From contig CM060733.1 of assembly GCA_030704615.1 (NCBI GenBank), positions 34,038,001-34,102,000 on the forward strand: 64,000 nucleotides of DNA, written 5' to 3'. This document shows positions 11,686-23,752 of this stretch, one piece after another; the stretch's first letter is position 1; each line of letters opens with the position of its first letter. This stretch comes from Takakia lepidozioides (lineage: Eukaryota; Streptophyta; Takakiopsida; Takakiales; Takakiaceae). A model generated the notes under the pieces. The model was not told the DNA's origin, ran no database searches, and saw only the letters and a list, made by a program, of their open reading frames with translations. The translations under genes were made by a program, and so were the position numbers.

Positions 11686-14600
11686 ATGCTGCGCACAGTA
11701 CTGCATGTGGGTACTTGCTATCTCTCTGCTTCGACCACGCAAACTGCATCCCACAAGTTTCTGCGCACAAGCTCAAGGCCGCCCCTGAATTATCAGAGAG
11801 GTAGATTGCATATTGTAACTATGGCTAGCAGCTCGGGAGCTGGGAATGGATCCTCAGCCACCAAGGCTGATGCGGTGGTGTCACAGACGGGGGTCAAGGA
11901 GCCAAGTAGCAGCGATGATGTTGCGAGCCATGGATTCACACGGCCCGACATGTATAAAGGAGAGTTGGTGGGAAGCGTGGACTATTTCGAGCGGCATGTA
12001 TTTTTGTCATTCAAGGATCCCCAGAGCTGGCCTCCCAAGGTGGAGGCCCCAGGCTACGATCCTCTTCCCGAGAGCATGGTAGCTGCTTTGCGTAATCACA
12101 AAAACGACATGCCCAGGAAGGTGGGCTGCTTCCATCACTTTTCATGCACCCATTCATGATTTTTTAAGATCGATCCGCGAGTATTTCTCTTGTCTGCTCA
12201 ATTACCTCGCCTTCGACGATCTCTAAATGATTCTTCTACCTGCGTTCGATGTCAAGGATGGCCCGCGTTCAATTGCCGGCTGGCAATTGTTGGTTGTTAT
12301 CCGGCACAAAACTATTCAATTTGCGGTTGTTGGAGATTAAAGTGAGTATGTCCAGCGAACAGTGGCATTCGCTTGCATCTCCACAGATCTTTATTTGGTT
12401 CCCTTGAAGAACAGCTAACGATTTAAAAATTGGAGAGTTTTTATAATTTTGCCTCCCTCAAGTCAGATGCATCAGCTCCCAAAGTCATGATTAAAGCCTG
12501 AAGATTGTAGGGTAATTACTTTTGATCATGCCAGGGCACGGTGATTGATTGCATGAGTGGGATGCGCAGACGCGCTTGACTATTGCTGAGGGGAACGGTG
12601 AATCTGATTTGTCTGACGGAGATGTACTGATCTTCCCAGACATGGTGAAATACAAGTGAGTTATTTCTTACGCCCACTTTTCATTGTGTGAACAGGGAAG
12701 CTTACCTACTTTGCTGTTTGTGGAAGAGGAAGGGCACTTGTATGTTGATGCAAATTTTACAAAGCTACTGTTCTCTTCCTAAGAAATGTTTCTGAATGCA
12801 AGGTCACTAGATGACCCTGCATTGAAGTTGAATAGGATTTACTGGGTGAGACTTGATCTTGTGGCCCTTTGGCAATACCATTTGGGGTGCACCTTAAGGG
12901 AAGCTCTATCACCAACCGTGCCCACACTTCACCTGGCACTTGTCTGCTTGTCGGAAAGCATTGGCTGGATGGAAGATGCTTCAATTATAGCCTCACTGCA
13001 CTCATTCTTCTGAACATTTTCTAGTGTATCAAATATACACTTGAATATTGCTGTATATGGGTGGTAGGGGATTGGGGCATTCAGATGTACAATCGTTCGT
13101 GGATGAAGTGTTGGTGGAGGGCAAGGAGTGGGCACTAGGCACTGCAGAGCCTCTGTTGGGTTTTCATATCTTCATTTGTGCACACGGAAGCCGTGATAAG
13201 CGCTGCGGCGTTTGTGGTCCGCCCTTAAAAGACCAATTCCTTGAAGAGATTAAAAAGCTTGGGCTGAAAGACAAAGTGTTTGTGAGGTTCTGTTCCCATA
13301 TTGGTGGGCACAAGTATGCAGGCAACGTGATTGTCTTCGGCCCAACAAAAGATGAAACAATGGCAGGCCACTGGTAAGCCTCAGGACTGTTGCTTGATAT
13401 GAGTTTTACTGTTTAAGTTGGACAATATCCTTGGCTCATTGCAGTATGTCTTGCAGTTTTAGGAACCTGCCGGTCTTAGATGCTTGGGCTCCCACCGGCG
13501 TTGTCAAAACATTGCATACCTGATCATGAGAAGGCCTTGGTATCACCCTGTTTATCGTGCCAGTCAGAACCTGTTAATGAAGGAAGTATTGACCAGTTGG
13601 AATTACCTGGTAAGAGTGCATACTGGTCTCAGATAGGGTGGTTTTTTTTCTGCTGAATATCTTGAGCCGCCCCCGCTCTCTGTTGAAGAAAGAAACATGA
13701 AAAGAAGGCGAGACCTCAGTCCCATAGTGAAAGTCTTAAGCTATCTTTTGCTAAGAGTTATTTGCTCCATGTCATATGATGCTGAGAACAACATCAAGAA
13801 ATTTAGAGAACTTGAGTCGAAGCTGAGTTTGGCAACTTGTTAAGTGTTTCATAGAGATTGTTGGATGGCATTCTGTCTCCTTGTTGTTTCACAACTCTCA
13901 GTCTCTTTACTACCTAGTCTTTAAATGCTTAAGGTTGTGATGCTTGAGCTTCCCGATAGCATGTCATTAGAAGGCTGCAAGGTGCTCCTAGGCTGTGGGG
14001 TTTGGAACTTCTTATATCTCATCAGAGGCTCATGGATTCTTTGTGGTTTTCTCATATTCTGTGGGGTTTGGAAACATACCATCTCAATGATAATTGTCTG
14101 GTATAATGACTCCTTGTATCTTGTCGGAGTCTCACAGGCACTTTGTGTTCGTGGCACAAACAGTTCCTGCTCTGTGTGAAGTAGGTTTACTGTGATACGA
14201 TGCTGATGAGTTGATTGGTGCTTAGGTATGGCTATGTCACTCCAAATGATGTCCCTGATTTACTGGAGCAGCATATCGGCCAAGGAGCAATTGTAGATCG
14301 GCTTTGGAGGTAAGGCTTGGTTTCCACATGCGCTTTCTTGTAATCATGATTGTTTGAGCTTGAAGCTCCTTGATTCTAGTTTTTGTGCCCTAGTTACTTA
14401 TTTAGACTGGAGTAATGATACTACAACTTACCAGTAGACATGAATCTAGGTGAAGTGGAAGTAGCTTACAATTGACACAAGCTTGGCTTGTATTATTATT
14501 GCTTTTGCTAGGTGTCCATGTTGCTCTACGTTCAGGTGGAGGTTGCCTGGTGCCATTTTTTCACCCATCCTACCTCTGGTCTTACTTTGTGTCTACTGAA

Positions 14601-15153
14601 AATTAAACCATTCAACATTACATGGCTCGGGGACGTTGTGCCCTTGTGTAGGCAGTAAGTTGTGTCCTGTTATGAAGCTACCTCAGTGGTTCATTATTCT
14701 GTATGACGTCATTATTGCAGGGGGCAAATGGGCATGAAGGGGGAGGATCAGAAAGAAAGGCAACAACACAGACTTGGTCGTTTGGGAGGTGAGGATAGGA
14801 AGACCGATGACTGTGTATGCAGTGGAAGTCAAGAGCAAGGGGGTGCCACAGACACAGCCAACCAAAATGGATCGGATCTTCAAGATAAGAACTGTAGGAA
14901 GTGTGCAGCGGTCCTGCTGCCTCGCATTGGATCGCGGGAGCTCCACAAAATGGAAGGGGACGAGGAGGAGGAGGCTGTTGCTCAAGTGCCACCTCCAGTG
15001 AAGAGTCTGGTAGGTAGATATTGGAAAGTGCCGAAGTGGGTTCAGGACTGGGAGAGCGGGGATACGAAGGCAGCCTTGGCTGTTATGGGAGCTGCTGCAT
15101 GTGTGGCCGTTGCCTATCATCTCTACCGCACCTCAGTGCAGCAGCAGCAGTGA
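11686..15153 (+). CDS. Sucrase/ferredoxin-like (thioredoxin-like ferredoxin, AIM32-type) protein
   Basis: Five exons (11686 or 11821-12120, 12570-12655, 13068-13373, 14226-14309, 14721-15153), all GT-AG with consistent phases. From the ATG at 11821 the product is 402 residues. From the in-frame ATG at 11686 it gains 45 Arg/Ser/Thr-rich residues without acidic residues, which look like a mitochondrial or plastid presequence. Family signature in exon 3: FICAHGSRDKRCGVCGPPL (Cys pair of a thioredoxin-like [2Fe-2S] site) and FCSHIGGHKYAGNVIVF (HxxGHKxAGN). Exon 4 adds YGYVTPNDVPDLLEQHI. The last exon has a variable polar region with a Cys cluster, CRKCAAVLLPR, and near the C-terminus a hydrophobic segment, ALAVMGAAACVAVAYHLY, followed by Arg and a Gln tail, suggesting a C-terminal membrane anchor (inference). 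The biochemical role is not established for plant members. The family includes yeast Aim32. Confidence 0.88.
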
Positions 15154-16770
15154 TTGAAACCTGGAGGTATTCTGTTACATTCCAGGGCTGATTGTTCGCC
15201 TATTCATTGGAAAATGGTAGACATACTACAAGCCTATGCAGTTGGATTTGCATGCTGCCAAATTGAATTTGCATCTTATCACCCGTTTTTCTGCTCTCGT
15301 CATGCACTGTTGTACAGGCTGATGGCCCACACTTGACAAACATTGCATTAGGCTTCATTTTGTATAACATGGAAGTGAAGGTTTTTCTGTGACACAATCA
15401 ATGAACATCTTTCTCAACTAGATTAACACAGGTCATGGAAACTAAGTGTAAACAGTGCTTTGCATTTAGGCTGGTCTTGAATATGGTCTAAACCCTACAC
15501 TTGTGAAACTCAGGGATATACTTAGGACCACTTGGGGGGGGGTGCTTCTGGTGTTTATGGCACTAAAGGTGGATCAACAACAATGGGATCCGTCCCTGAG
15601 AGAATGTGACATTCAGCTGTGATGCATGTCAGCCGGGATTTGAGTCTGAAGATCCATTTAAAGCCATGAAGGGAATAAAATCTAATAAAAGATTGGATAT
15701 GGATAGCTTACTAGTAAAAGTAAAATGCGTGTTGAATATCAATAGGCTTCATTCTCCAATCCTTCCTCACTTCTGACACATCATTTTAGGCATCAAAATG
15801 TGGGAAGATCAAATTCTACAGTAAGGCAAAGTATGTTTAAATAAAGATTTTAACCATACAGTTTTTAACTAATACATCTTGCTGAAGAGTTGTAGGACCT
15901 GTCCACGTGTGGAGGAGGTGAATACACCTAATTCATTGCTCCGCATTCATTTGGCAACAATTCCCCAATTTCTGGACACTTCAGGTAACAAAAGCAGAGC
16001 CATTTGCAAGGAAGCCTGGGCATGTTCACTATTACTTCCATTACTGGGACTTGTCATAACAAATTGCCAATCAATCTCCCAGCCATTATCTACCATGCCC
16101 TCATCAACCCCCTGACACTTTAGTATGTTGATGTACCAAAAGCTCTATGAGTATAATAAATGAGAATTCTACATTGGCAGACAAAGTTAACCACATACTT
16201 TGAAATCTTGATAGTGCAAAGAAGAACATGATTCTCCTTCTGCAAGATATGATGCACATACTTGAATTGGTGAACCCTTGTATAAAACTTACAAGGAATT
16301 GAGAATTTACGTACTTGAAAGAATGCATACAACCTTACACCACATTGTATCAACAATGGAATAATTGAGATATGCAGAGATGCAAAAGGTCATAGTTACC
16401 ACTAACCATTACAATTTGCTCCATCAAATGACCTCTGACTTACTATATTTTGCCAGAAAAATTTCCCTACTCCCCTTCAACCTATGGAGGTAAGACCGCA
16501 GAGAGTAATCCTTGGCGACCATGGATAATAGCTGTCTTCTGGTATCATAGAACATAGTTGCGACAAAGGCTGTAGCTCCAAAAGCAGGTACCACCTGTTT
16601 GCATCTTGAAGCAACCCTGGCCTAGCTTCAAGAGTAATGCCGTATATATAGATAAGTCTCCTCAAAGCCCGTCCTGATACTCCACCACTAGGCCAGAGAA
16701 TGTTGCAGCAATAAAAACAACATAGAAGGAATGAAAGAAGCAGCCAAAGAATGGGTCCCTGCCACACAGA
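15154..16770. other. 3' flanks of two convergent genes, nothing else seen
   Basis: This lies between the stop of the sucrase/ferredoxin-like gene (plus) and the stop of the TLC gene (minus), so it holds both 3' UTRs. There is an eight-base G run near 15535. No domain, repeat family or RNA gene is visible. Confidence 0.5.
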
Positions 16771-17553
16771 TTATCGCGACTTGCTGCGGGTACCATTTCT
16801 GTTATTTGACCTGCTAGAGGGTCGGCCTTTTCTGGCATAGAATTTAAATAATCCCAACCATAGCTTGTACACCCACACCACGCTCCCAAAAATTGCAAAT
16901 GCTATTTTGAACATCCAGCAGTACGCCAACCATCGTGGTACTACCGCATCAGCACGACCTGACAGGTAAAATTTTCCAAGCTCCCACATTAAGTAGGGGC
17001 CCAAAACCCCCCTGACAATGGTAAAAACCACCGTGAAAAATGGAGATAAATTCGTATAAATGTTTTTGGCCAAAGGAGAGGTTTCTCGGGCCATGCGAGC
17101 CAGTGTCCACACATTCTGGATAGGGCTTGTTGATTCTCCAGCTGCTATGAGACACATAACTGACGTGCCACCGTGGCCAGTGTAATAGCGGCATGAAATC
17201 ATGTATGTCAGTGTTGCAATGTGATGACCAATAAAGAGATAATCATCTGGGGCAGTAATGAAATAGTTGAGCAAATCAACAACAAAATATGCCATGGAGT
17301 ACTCCATGACCCTGTTCTGAAAGTGAGTATTAGCTGCATCCAACTGCCATTTCTTACTAAAGATGTCCTGGATGGCCAGAATTGCAACTGGGGTCCCATG
17401 AGCTAGAGATATGGCACAGCTGGCTGCATCAAATCGGGGTCGACCCTTCCAATTCTTAAAGATAAACACATACCCAATGAAGTAAACCGCTGAGAAGAGG
17501 CCCAGTGAAGCAAGCAGAACCCAATAGTCTGCCAAACCTGCTATAGCTTCCAT
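16771..17553 (-). CDS. TLC (TRAM/LAG1/CLN8) domain membrane protein
   Basis: A single-exon frame starting at MEAIAGLADYW (ATG complement at 17551-17553), 260 residues. The open frame extends 33 codons upstream, but that part looks like leader. Several hydrophobic segments are visible: WVLLASLGLFSAVYFIGYVF near the N-terminus, AAGESTSPIQNVW region, SPFFTVVFTIVRGVLGPYL and WMFKIAFAIFGSVVWVYKLW. The TLC-type core VVDLLNYF...HHIATLTYMISCRYYTGHGG is characteristic of plant TLC-domain proteins that are not ceramide synthases. The C-terminus is basic and polar (RKGRPSSRSNNRNGTRSKSR), consistent with a cytosolic tail. Likely an ER or endomembrane lipid-related protein (family-based inference, substrate unknown). 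The gene is convergent with its left neighbour and divergent from its right neighbour. Confidence 0.88.
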   Translation of the reverse strand: MEAIAGLADYWVLLASLGLFSAVYFIGYVFIFKNWKGRPRFDAASCAISLAHGTPVAILAIQDIFSKKWQLDAANTHFQNRVMEYSMAYFVVDLLNYFITAPDDYLFIGHHIATLTYMISCRYYTGHGGTSVMCLIAAGESTSPIQNVWTLARMARETSPLAKNIYTNLSPFFTVVFTIVRGVLGPYLMWELGKFYLSGRADAVVPRWLAYCWMFKIAFAIFGSVVWVYKLWLGLFKFYARKGRPSSRSNNRNGTRSKSR

Positions 17554-18866
17554 CGTCACTAGGCCTCCCTGAGGTTCGCACCCAGTTACTCTTGCTGCTG
17601 TGTATATGGCGCTTAGAGTGACCTTACGCTGCTTCAGTGAATGGTGTATCAACGGGGAGAGATTAATGCTACAAAAACCCTTCGTGCACTTAGGGTTCCC
17701 ACTTCATATCAAGAAAACAGTCTGAACCACTGCCACTGACCTCAGTAATATCTGTCCAGCATGCACTGTTTGTTGTTTGGTTGCCTAAATTGGACTTGTC
17801 TGCCCCCTGATATCTTCAGCAACCTTCAATTGTCATATACTCTCCAACAATGTCCCATACACGAGAATTTTCTGCAGTAAGAAAGAAGACACGAGGAAAT
17901 ATTATGACTAACATATACTGTCAGCTTCCTTCTAATTGACAACAACGTTTTGACAACACCTCTAGGTTCAACCGAGGAAGTCAAGTTTCTCGGCGTGCTC
18001 GTCAGACGAGCTACGTGACGATTATCTAAAGCACTCATGCCCGCCGGCTACGTCTTACCGATGCTGACACTGCGGTCCGCTCCTCACTGTATACATTATC
18101 ACAAACCAAGCAATGCCCCCTACTTTGCAAAATGCAAATGAGAGAAGAGAAGAGGAGGCGAATTAAGCTCTCTGGTAAGTTCCATAGCATTCAACCAGAC
18201 AGGGACGATGCGTACTGGTTCATCGAAAATCCCGCTACCGTGCCAGTACGACTACTTCGGGAAATCCGAAAGGTACAAGTTTCAACACATCACGACACCA
18301 CGATATCATGATGCAGATGGAGGGTGACAACGGTGGTGGTGCATAGGCAGTTGAAGCACGTTGCCTATTCGGAGGCTACAAAGCCCCATTAATCCCGAAA
18401 CAAAAACCAGTCTCACCCGATTGCCGACACAAAACAAATTGCGAGGAGGCGCGCAAACCACCCAATGTGACAACAAATCAATCTAACAGGTCAGGAATCC
18501 CATACCTTTATCGGCTTCAAAAGCGAATGCCAAACTTGTGTCTGCGAGGAGACTGAAAACCCACAAAGGTAAACTGTCAGGGGTTGCACTCAATCGGTCT
18601 CACAGTCAGGGCGACACACACGGAGTGTGGTGGCGTATACGGTTGCTAGGTCTGTTGTCTGTTCTTCTTTCCACCTTTTGCTGCAGGCTGCAGCCTTAAG
18701 GACGAAAGGAATCTGGCATCCCTGTTTTTGATGCTTTACGCTTTATACTTTCTTTTCCTTCATTCATTCCCGCTTGGTTCATCCCGCCTTTGCATGAACG
18801 CATAAACCCTGCCTTTGCGTCGTTGGGTTGTATGCCAAGAAGGGTTTTTGGAGATTCTTGTCTTGA
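17554..18866. other. Divergent intergenic region
   Basis: Shared upstream region of the TLC gene (minus) and the plastid-type gene (plus). It holds no supported coding sequence. There is a slight rise in CpG between about 18000 and 18500. Individual promoter elements cannot be assigned with confidence. Confidence 0.45.
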
Positions 18867-21800
18867 TTGCTCTCCCTGCCCCCATGTGCTGGGCCTTGTC
18901 TTGAAACCCTTTTGGGTTTCTGTAGTATAGGCACTGCGGCAATGCAAGGTAGTGTCTTGGGCTGCCCACCAGTCCCTGTGGAAAGATGCACTTCTCGACT
19001 GCACTGTCAGGGATATTCAAACTTACCACTTGAGTTTTCTCTCTGTGACGTCTATGAAAGATGTAAGCTTCCGTGGAGTAGCTTACATAATAGTAGTTTG
19101 TTCTGCGGGCGCCCCTTCTCACAGTCTAGTCATGGATGGAGAGCTGTGTGTGGCTTGCAAAGGGAGGAGGGAAGACTGTGGAAGCGCAGAAGAGCTTTGG
19201 AAAAAGGTCGTGGAAGTAGAGATGGAGTTCTGTATCACTCGGAGCTTAAATGTGGGTGGAAGCCGGGGGAAGACGGCACGGAACGAAGGAGTGCACTCCG
19301 GGCGAGGGCAGCTGATGAGAGCGCGGTGGAGGAGAAAGTGGATTACAAGGCTTACCAGGCCTTGATGCGAGGTGGTGAAGAAGTCATTGCCATGATGACG
19401 GAAATGACCGAGCTGGAAGACGCCCGCCCTTTCTGTTCCTTTTCACCATCCTGTGGTATCTTCGTTTATTTCTGCCAGCGCTGAGAGTTTACACGATTCC
19501 TTTCGAAGCCAGTATAACAGGGCTGATATGTTCATGAATTTGGCGATGGGAATGCTGCATCAACGGGGCTTAAATGATGAAAAGTACTTTGAGAGTTGCA
19601 TGTGTGTTGTTGGGTTGGTCATATGTTCATCTTCGTGGGCAGGTGCTAAGAAATTGCTGATCGGCTACTGAAGCGTGGATAGAGCGGATGGAGTAATCAC
19701 AACTGGGGGAGGAATGTGTATTGTGCGGTAGTACAAACCAGCTTGAACTACATACCCTGAGACCTCTTCAATATGTTCAGACGGGGCCGAAGGCTCTTGT
19801 TAAGGGAGCCATAGCCAAATCTAGAAAGCAGAACCCTGTGGCTGAGAGAGAGAGAGGTAGAACCATGAATACAAACGGGAATCGTGAAAGGAGCTTCTAC
19901 ATATTCCATTCCTTGAAACCCAGTGGGGACTGGAGCCGGCGAAATGTTAGGGTCGAGAGTATTCTGAAGATAGAGAAAAAATATTTGTGATACTAAGAGT
20001 ATTTCTAATTGGAATAAAAACCACTAGATAGAGATATAATAGGGGGAGAAAAGATGGATAATATAAGTTCGATTGATGCCCGCAGCTTGCAGACATAACA
20101 GAAATGGGGGACCAAGCAGAGGAAGTAGCAGTGGAGATGGCAGCCACAGGGGCGGTTGGACAGCGCCTCGAAAAGCTGGACGGAAGCTTTCTTATGGCGC
20201 TTGATTGGATGGTGCAGCAGGCAGAAAAGGACGGTGATGACAAGGTGGTTTTTCTCCACTTTACTCTTTGGCCCTCTGTTCTTCACTCTGCAGCTGAGTT
20301 ACTTCTTAAGCTAGTAATGATAGAAATTTCTATGTATATTTTCACAGCTCGGTTGAACGTCAATTTAATTGAACCCAACATATTGCATAGTGATGCAGGC
20401 TTCTGCAGATGTCAAGAGTTTGTACCATCTTCTCCTTTTTGTAGATTATAGTAGCTCCATCTTCACACATACTTTCCAGTCAATTTGGCCACAATATTTC
20501 CTTTTTTGTAAATGTTTGGAATCTACGAAGTCTACCAATAATGGAGCTATACTTGTCTCTTGCAGAAAAAATGGCTTTTGGGGGTGATAAAGGACACAGT
20601 GATAGCACAGCTCTCCCAAAAACTTCCATCTCAGGTGACCTCTCAAAACTCTTTAGTGGCTCCGTTCCTCAGCATAATTTTTATGCAACATGTGTAGACT
20701 CATGTCTGACTTAGCTTTAGAGTGCAATTCAATCTTCACTGTGGGGGGAGATTGTCTGTATTAGGCTGAGATCTATAGAAAGAAACACAAGCTTTATCCT
20801 AGTAAGCAAATGATGGAAGTCCAATCTCTTAGACCACGCTTCGACAGTCAAAATCGATGGCTTTTCGTTGTCTGCAGAGTTTTATTGGTTAATGGGAATG
20901 GACAAAGGGTTTTTTCATCATAAACACGACAAAGGCTGGAGCCAGCATATCTCTTAAGTTTCTCTGTGATGTGTTGGGATGACTGCCTCCTATACAAATG
21001 AATTTTCTTGTGCCCAATGCTACTCATTGTGGCCCACTTGCTTGGTGGACCACAAACCTCTCAGTATAGGCAATCATAAGTCACTGAAGCTCATGGCTTG
21101 GTGTTCCCACCACTTAAATCCAAGACCACCTCCTGCTTAGCCAAGGCCACATGGCCTGCGGACGAAGTACAGCAGAGCGATGGGGGAGCAATTGGTTGTG
21201 TTTTGTGCCAACTGGAGCCAATAGGTGGGCACAGGTGCAAGTAGTTGGTATGTTATGCCGGACACCAGATAAAGATGCACGTCAGGAGATTCTCCGACGC
21301 TGCGCAGGCGGTGGAGGCACATTTGATCAAACAGGTGGGGGCAAGGTGATGCTTCCAGGGGCCAACCTTAAAGATATTGCTGACCAAGCTAATGACATCG
21401 TTTCGGTACCCACTTCATCCCTTACTTGTATCAGCATGCAGAAGATTGTGGTTTATTTTACTTCTTTTGATAGGAGCAATAGGATTTTGCAATCGAAAAC
21501 TAATTCTCAGGAGCAACATATCTGTGCTGGAGTTTGCAAACACTAGCACTAGATCAGTTGTTGATTTATTCCTCCATGAATGCATGGACTGAAAGTATGT
21601 CACTTTTGAGCAGACAATGGAGGAGAAACCAAAAGTGCCAGATAGGCGGTTGCTTGCAAGGCTTGTCTTGGTCAGAGAGGAGGCAGGAAGTCTGCTGAGT
21701 GGTGGCCTTTTGGATGAGCGCAATGACCACACAGGGCTCAAGAATTTACCAGAACCTGAGGTGGGTTTGAGAATCCCTCAGTTGAGGCCCTTTTGATTGG

Positions 21801-23752
21801 GTAGTGTTGGAGAGTAAACTTTTGTCCACTTTTGAAGTCCAAATTTGACCACAGATTCTACCATTCTGATGAGCTTGTGACCTGAGGTGGATACTTGGAT
21901 TAACTAAACATGACTTTTTGCACATAGTCTGCAAGGAATGCAGTTTTAGTGCAAATGTCGCGTCCTTTTTTGTAGCTCTCATGAAGGCTCTAGCTCCAAG
22001 AAACAGGGGTTGAATATCCTTGGCACTTCTGCATTTTTGTCTTGGATATGAGAAATTGAGGCAAGTAGAGAATCCTTTCTTACACATCTATAGAACTATG
22101 GATCTGCAGGTTAACTTTCTCACAAAGATAGTAGGAATGAAACCGGGCCCTGAATTGCACAAAAAATTGGCCAATGTAATTGGGGGAAAGGAGGAGGGTG
22201 CTGACCTTCCGTATGATACCAAGCCACGGCAGTCCCATCGCAGTAGCGGAGCTCAGGCAGGTTCACTGTAACCTCTAAGTGCCGCTAAACTCCTAAGATG
22301 CAGAATCAACTAGAGCATCAGCTTGCATACATAATCGTGGAGTTTTTGAATACGATCTTGGTGATGATGAGAACATTCTGTCCTCAGTGATGATTTCACG
22401 GCTATTGGATACTGTTCTGAATTTCTGGGTTGATTCCTCCCACTTGAGAAGGTCTGTACCATTGGTTATCTGGTTTTCATGCTGGCTGTTGTCAATTAGA
22501 AGTGACTCTGTCACTAGATCCATTCTGCACTCAATGTGTTGTACATTGCTCCTGATTCGACCCATGCGAAATACCATGGAACCCATATGTGATACTGTGT
22601 GCAGGAGCAGGCGCAAAAGAGCACACAGATTCTTCCAGTGCGCCCGGGCCTATTTCTACAGACAGTCACCAAGGTGTTCATCAGAACTGAAATTTCCTGT
22701 AGTCTTTTCTTTGCTTCTTACAATAAGATTGCTAGAAATTATGCCTCACATGTACTGGCTGAAGATTTATTGTTAGTTATGTCTGAAGTGATGACTTCTG
22801 CCAGGAGATCTTAAGTTTGGTCCCTCCTGCAGGTGCTCGGGGGCATGTATACTTCGAATGCAGCGCGTGGTGTCACAGTTCAACAGCTTGAGTGGGTGGG
22901 TTTTTAACCCTTTCATCTTCATTTACTTTCTTATGATTTCAACTAACAAATATCTAGAGTTTGTTTCTTGATGTTCATGAACATAAATTTACACGTTGAG
23001 ATAAGCCTTCGGAATGGTCGTCTCAATATGGTCAACGTCACGGTGCAATTTTGGCTTTTCACATTTAGATGCTGGTGTGTGAGCTCTTGAACTCCAGGTT
23101 TAGGAGTCATAGACTTCGTTCCCACGATTATGCCATGCTTCAAATTGGCCTACTTGTCAGTACAAAACTGTCCATGAGTTCCAAAGGTTCCCCCTCTTGA
23201 GGGAGGAGTTTAAGATTCCCAAGAGTCTTAAACTGACCTTTCAGTATTGAACAATGCCTACTTGAGAGGCTTCCTCAAGGGTCACTTTCCTTGGATGCAA
23301 CTCTTGATATGATCCTCTAATTAGGTTTCACATGATACCCCTTGCGTCTCTAAGAGCAATGTCCTCTTGGCATAGTCGGTTGGAAATCTTAGAGTAAATC
23401 AGGATGTCTCCACAAATGTGTAGAAAGTGTCTAAGTGGAGATAGTGCAATATGGAAAGGTAATGACGTTCTGGACACTTGAAGATTCCTTCTCCCTCAGG
23501 AAAGTAGACATTCTGAATTCATGAACTGTTTTGTAGCATACAATACATAGTTTACTAGTTGCTCAAGCTTCAGGGCAATGCTCGAATAACCACTTGCATA
23601 TGTAGGTTGTGCTGCTTCTTATCAAGTCTAGTGACAGGCTGCTGCCTTTTAGTCCTACAGGCAAGGCTAATTCTATTGAGGCTATTGGTGGTGGAATGTA
23701 TCAGATACACAAGGAAACTTTGAAGATTCTGCAGGCGTTGGCATATTCATGA
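18867..23752 (+). CDS. Conserved plant protein of unknown function, predicted plastid-targeted
   Basis: Nine exons join without a frame break: 18867-19455, 20093-20244, 20566-20634, 21235-21405, 21614-21760, 22110-22256, 22605-22673, 22833-22895 and 23705-23752, for 484 residues. The first about 110 residues are Ser/Arg/Cys-rich and look like a transit peptide. The start could also be the in-frame Met at 18942. Conserved-looking blocks: DYKAYQALMRGGEEVIAMM, KLDGSFLMALDWMVQQAEKD, KWLLGVIKDTVIAQLSQKLP, VQVVGMLCRTPDKDARQEIL, PDRRLLARLVLVREEAG, LLDERNDHTGLKNLPEPEVN, VRPGLFLQTVTKVLGGMY and LEWIHKETLKILQ. I recognise this arrangement as a conserved green-plant protein but cannot assign a function. 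Intron 6 works only with a GC donor (CAG/GCAGGT at 22257) because every GT choice nearby breaks the frame. Intron 5 carries a fragment shared with the gypsy remnant at 29.4 kb. Confidence 0.78.
21948..22003. mobile_element. Gypsy-derived fragment inside an intron
   Basis: About 56 bp starting AGTGCAAATGTCGCGTC and ending in CTCCAAGAAA match 29431-29486 (the 5' end of the gypsy remnant there, same strand) at all but about four positions. The segment lies wholly within intron 5 of the plastid-type gene. Confidence 0.8.

Noticed and set aside
16771-17652. Longer TLC protein starting at 17652
   Set aside because: The extra 33 residues are polar and unlike the family N-terminus. The Met at 17553 leads directly into the conserved first segment.
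19483-19671. Additional exon with MFMNLAMGMLHQRGLNDEKY between exons 1 and 2 of the plastid-type gene
   Set aside because: The phases of 19455 and 20093 join directly, and including this frame would break the reading frame into the next exon.
22258-22262. GT donor at 22261 for intron 6
   Set aside because: It leaves one extra base, and all acceptors near 22605 are phase 0. The GC donor at 22257 is the choice that keeps the conserved downstream block in frame.
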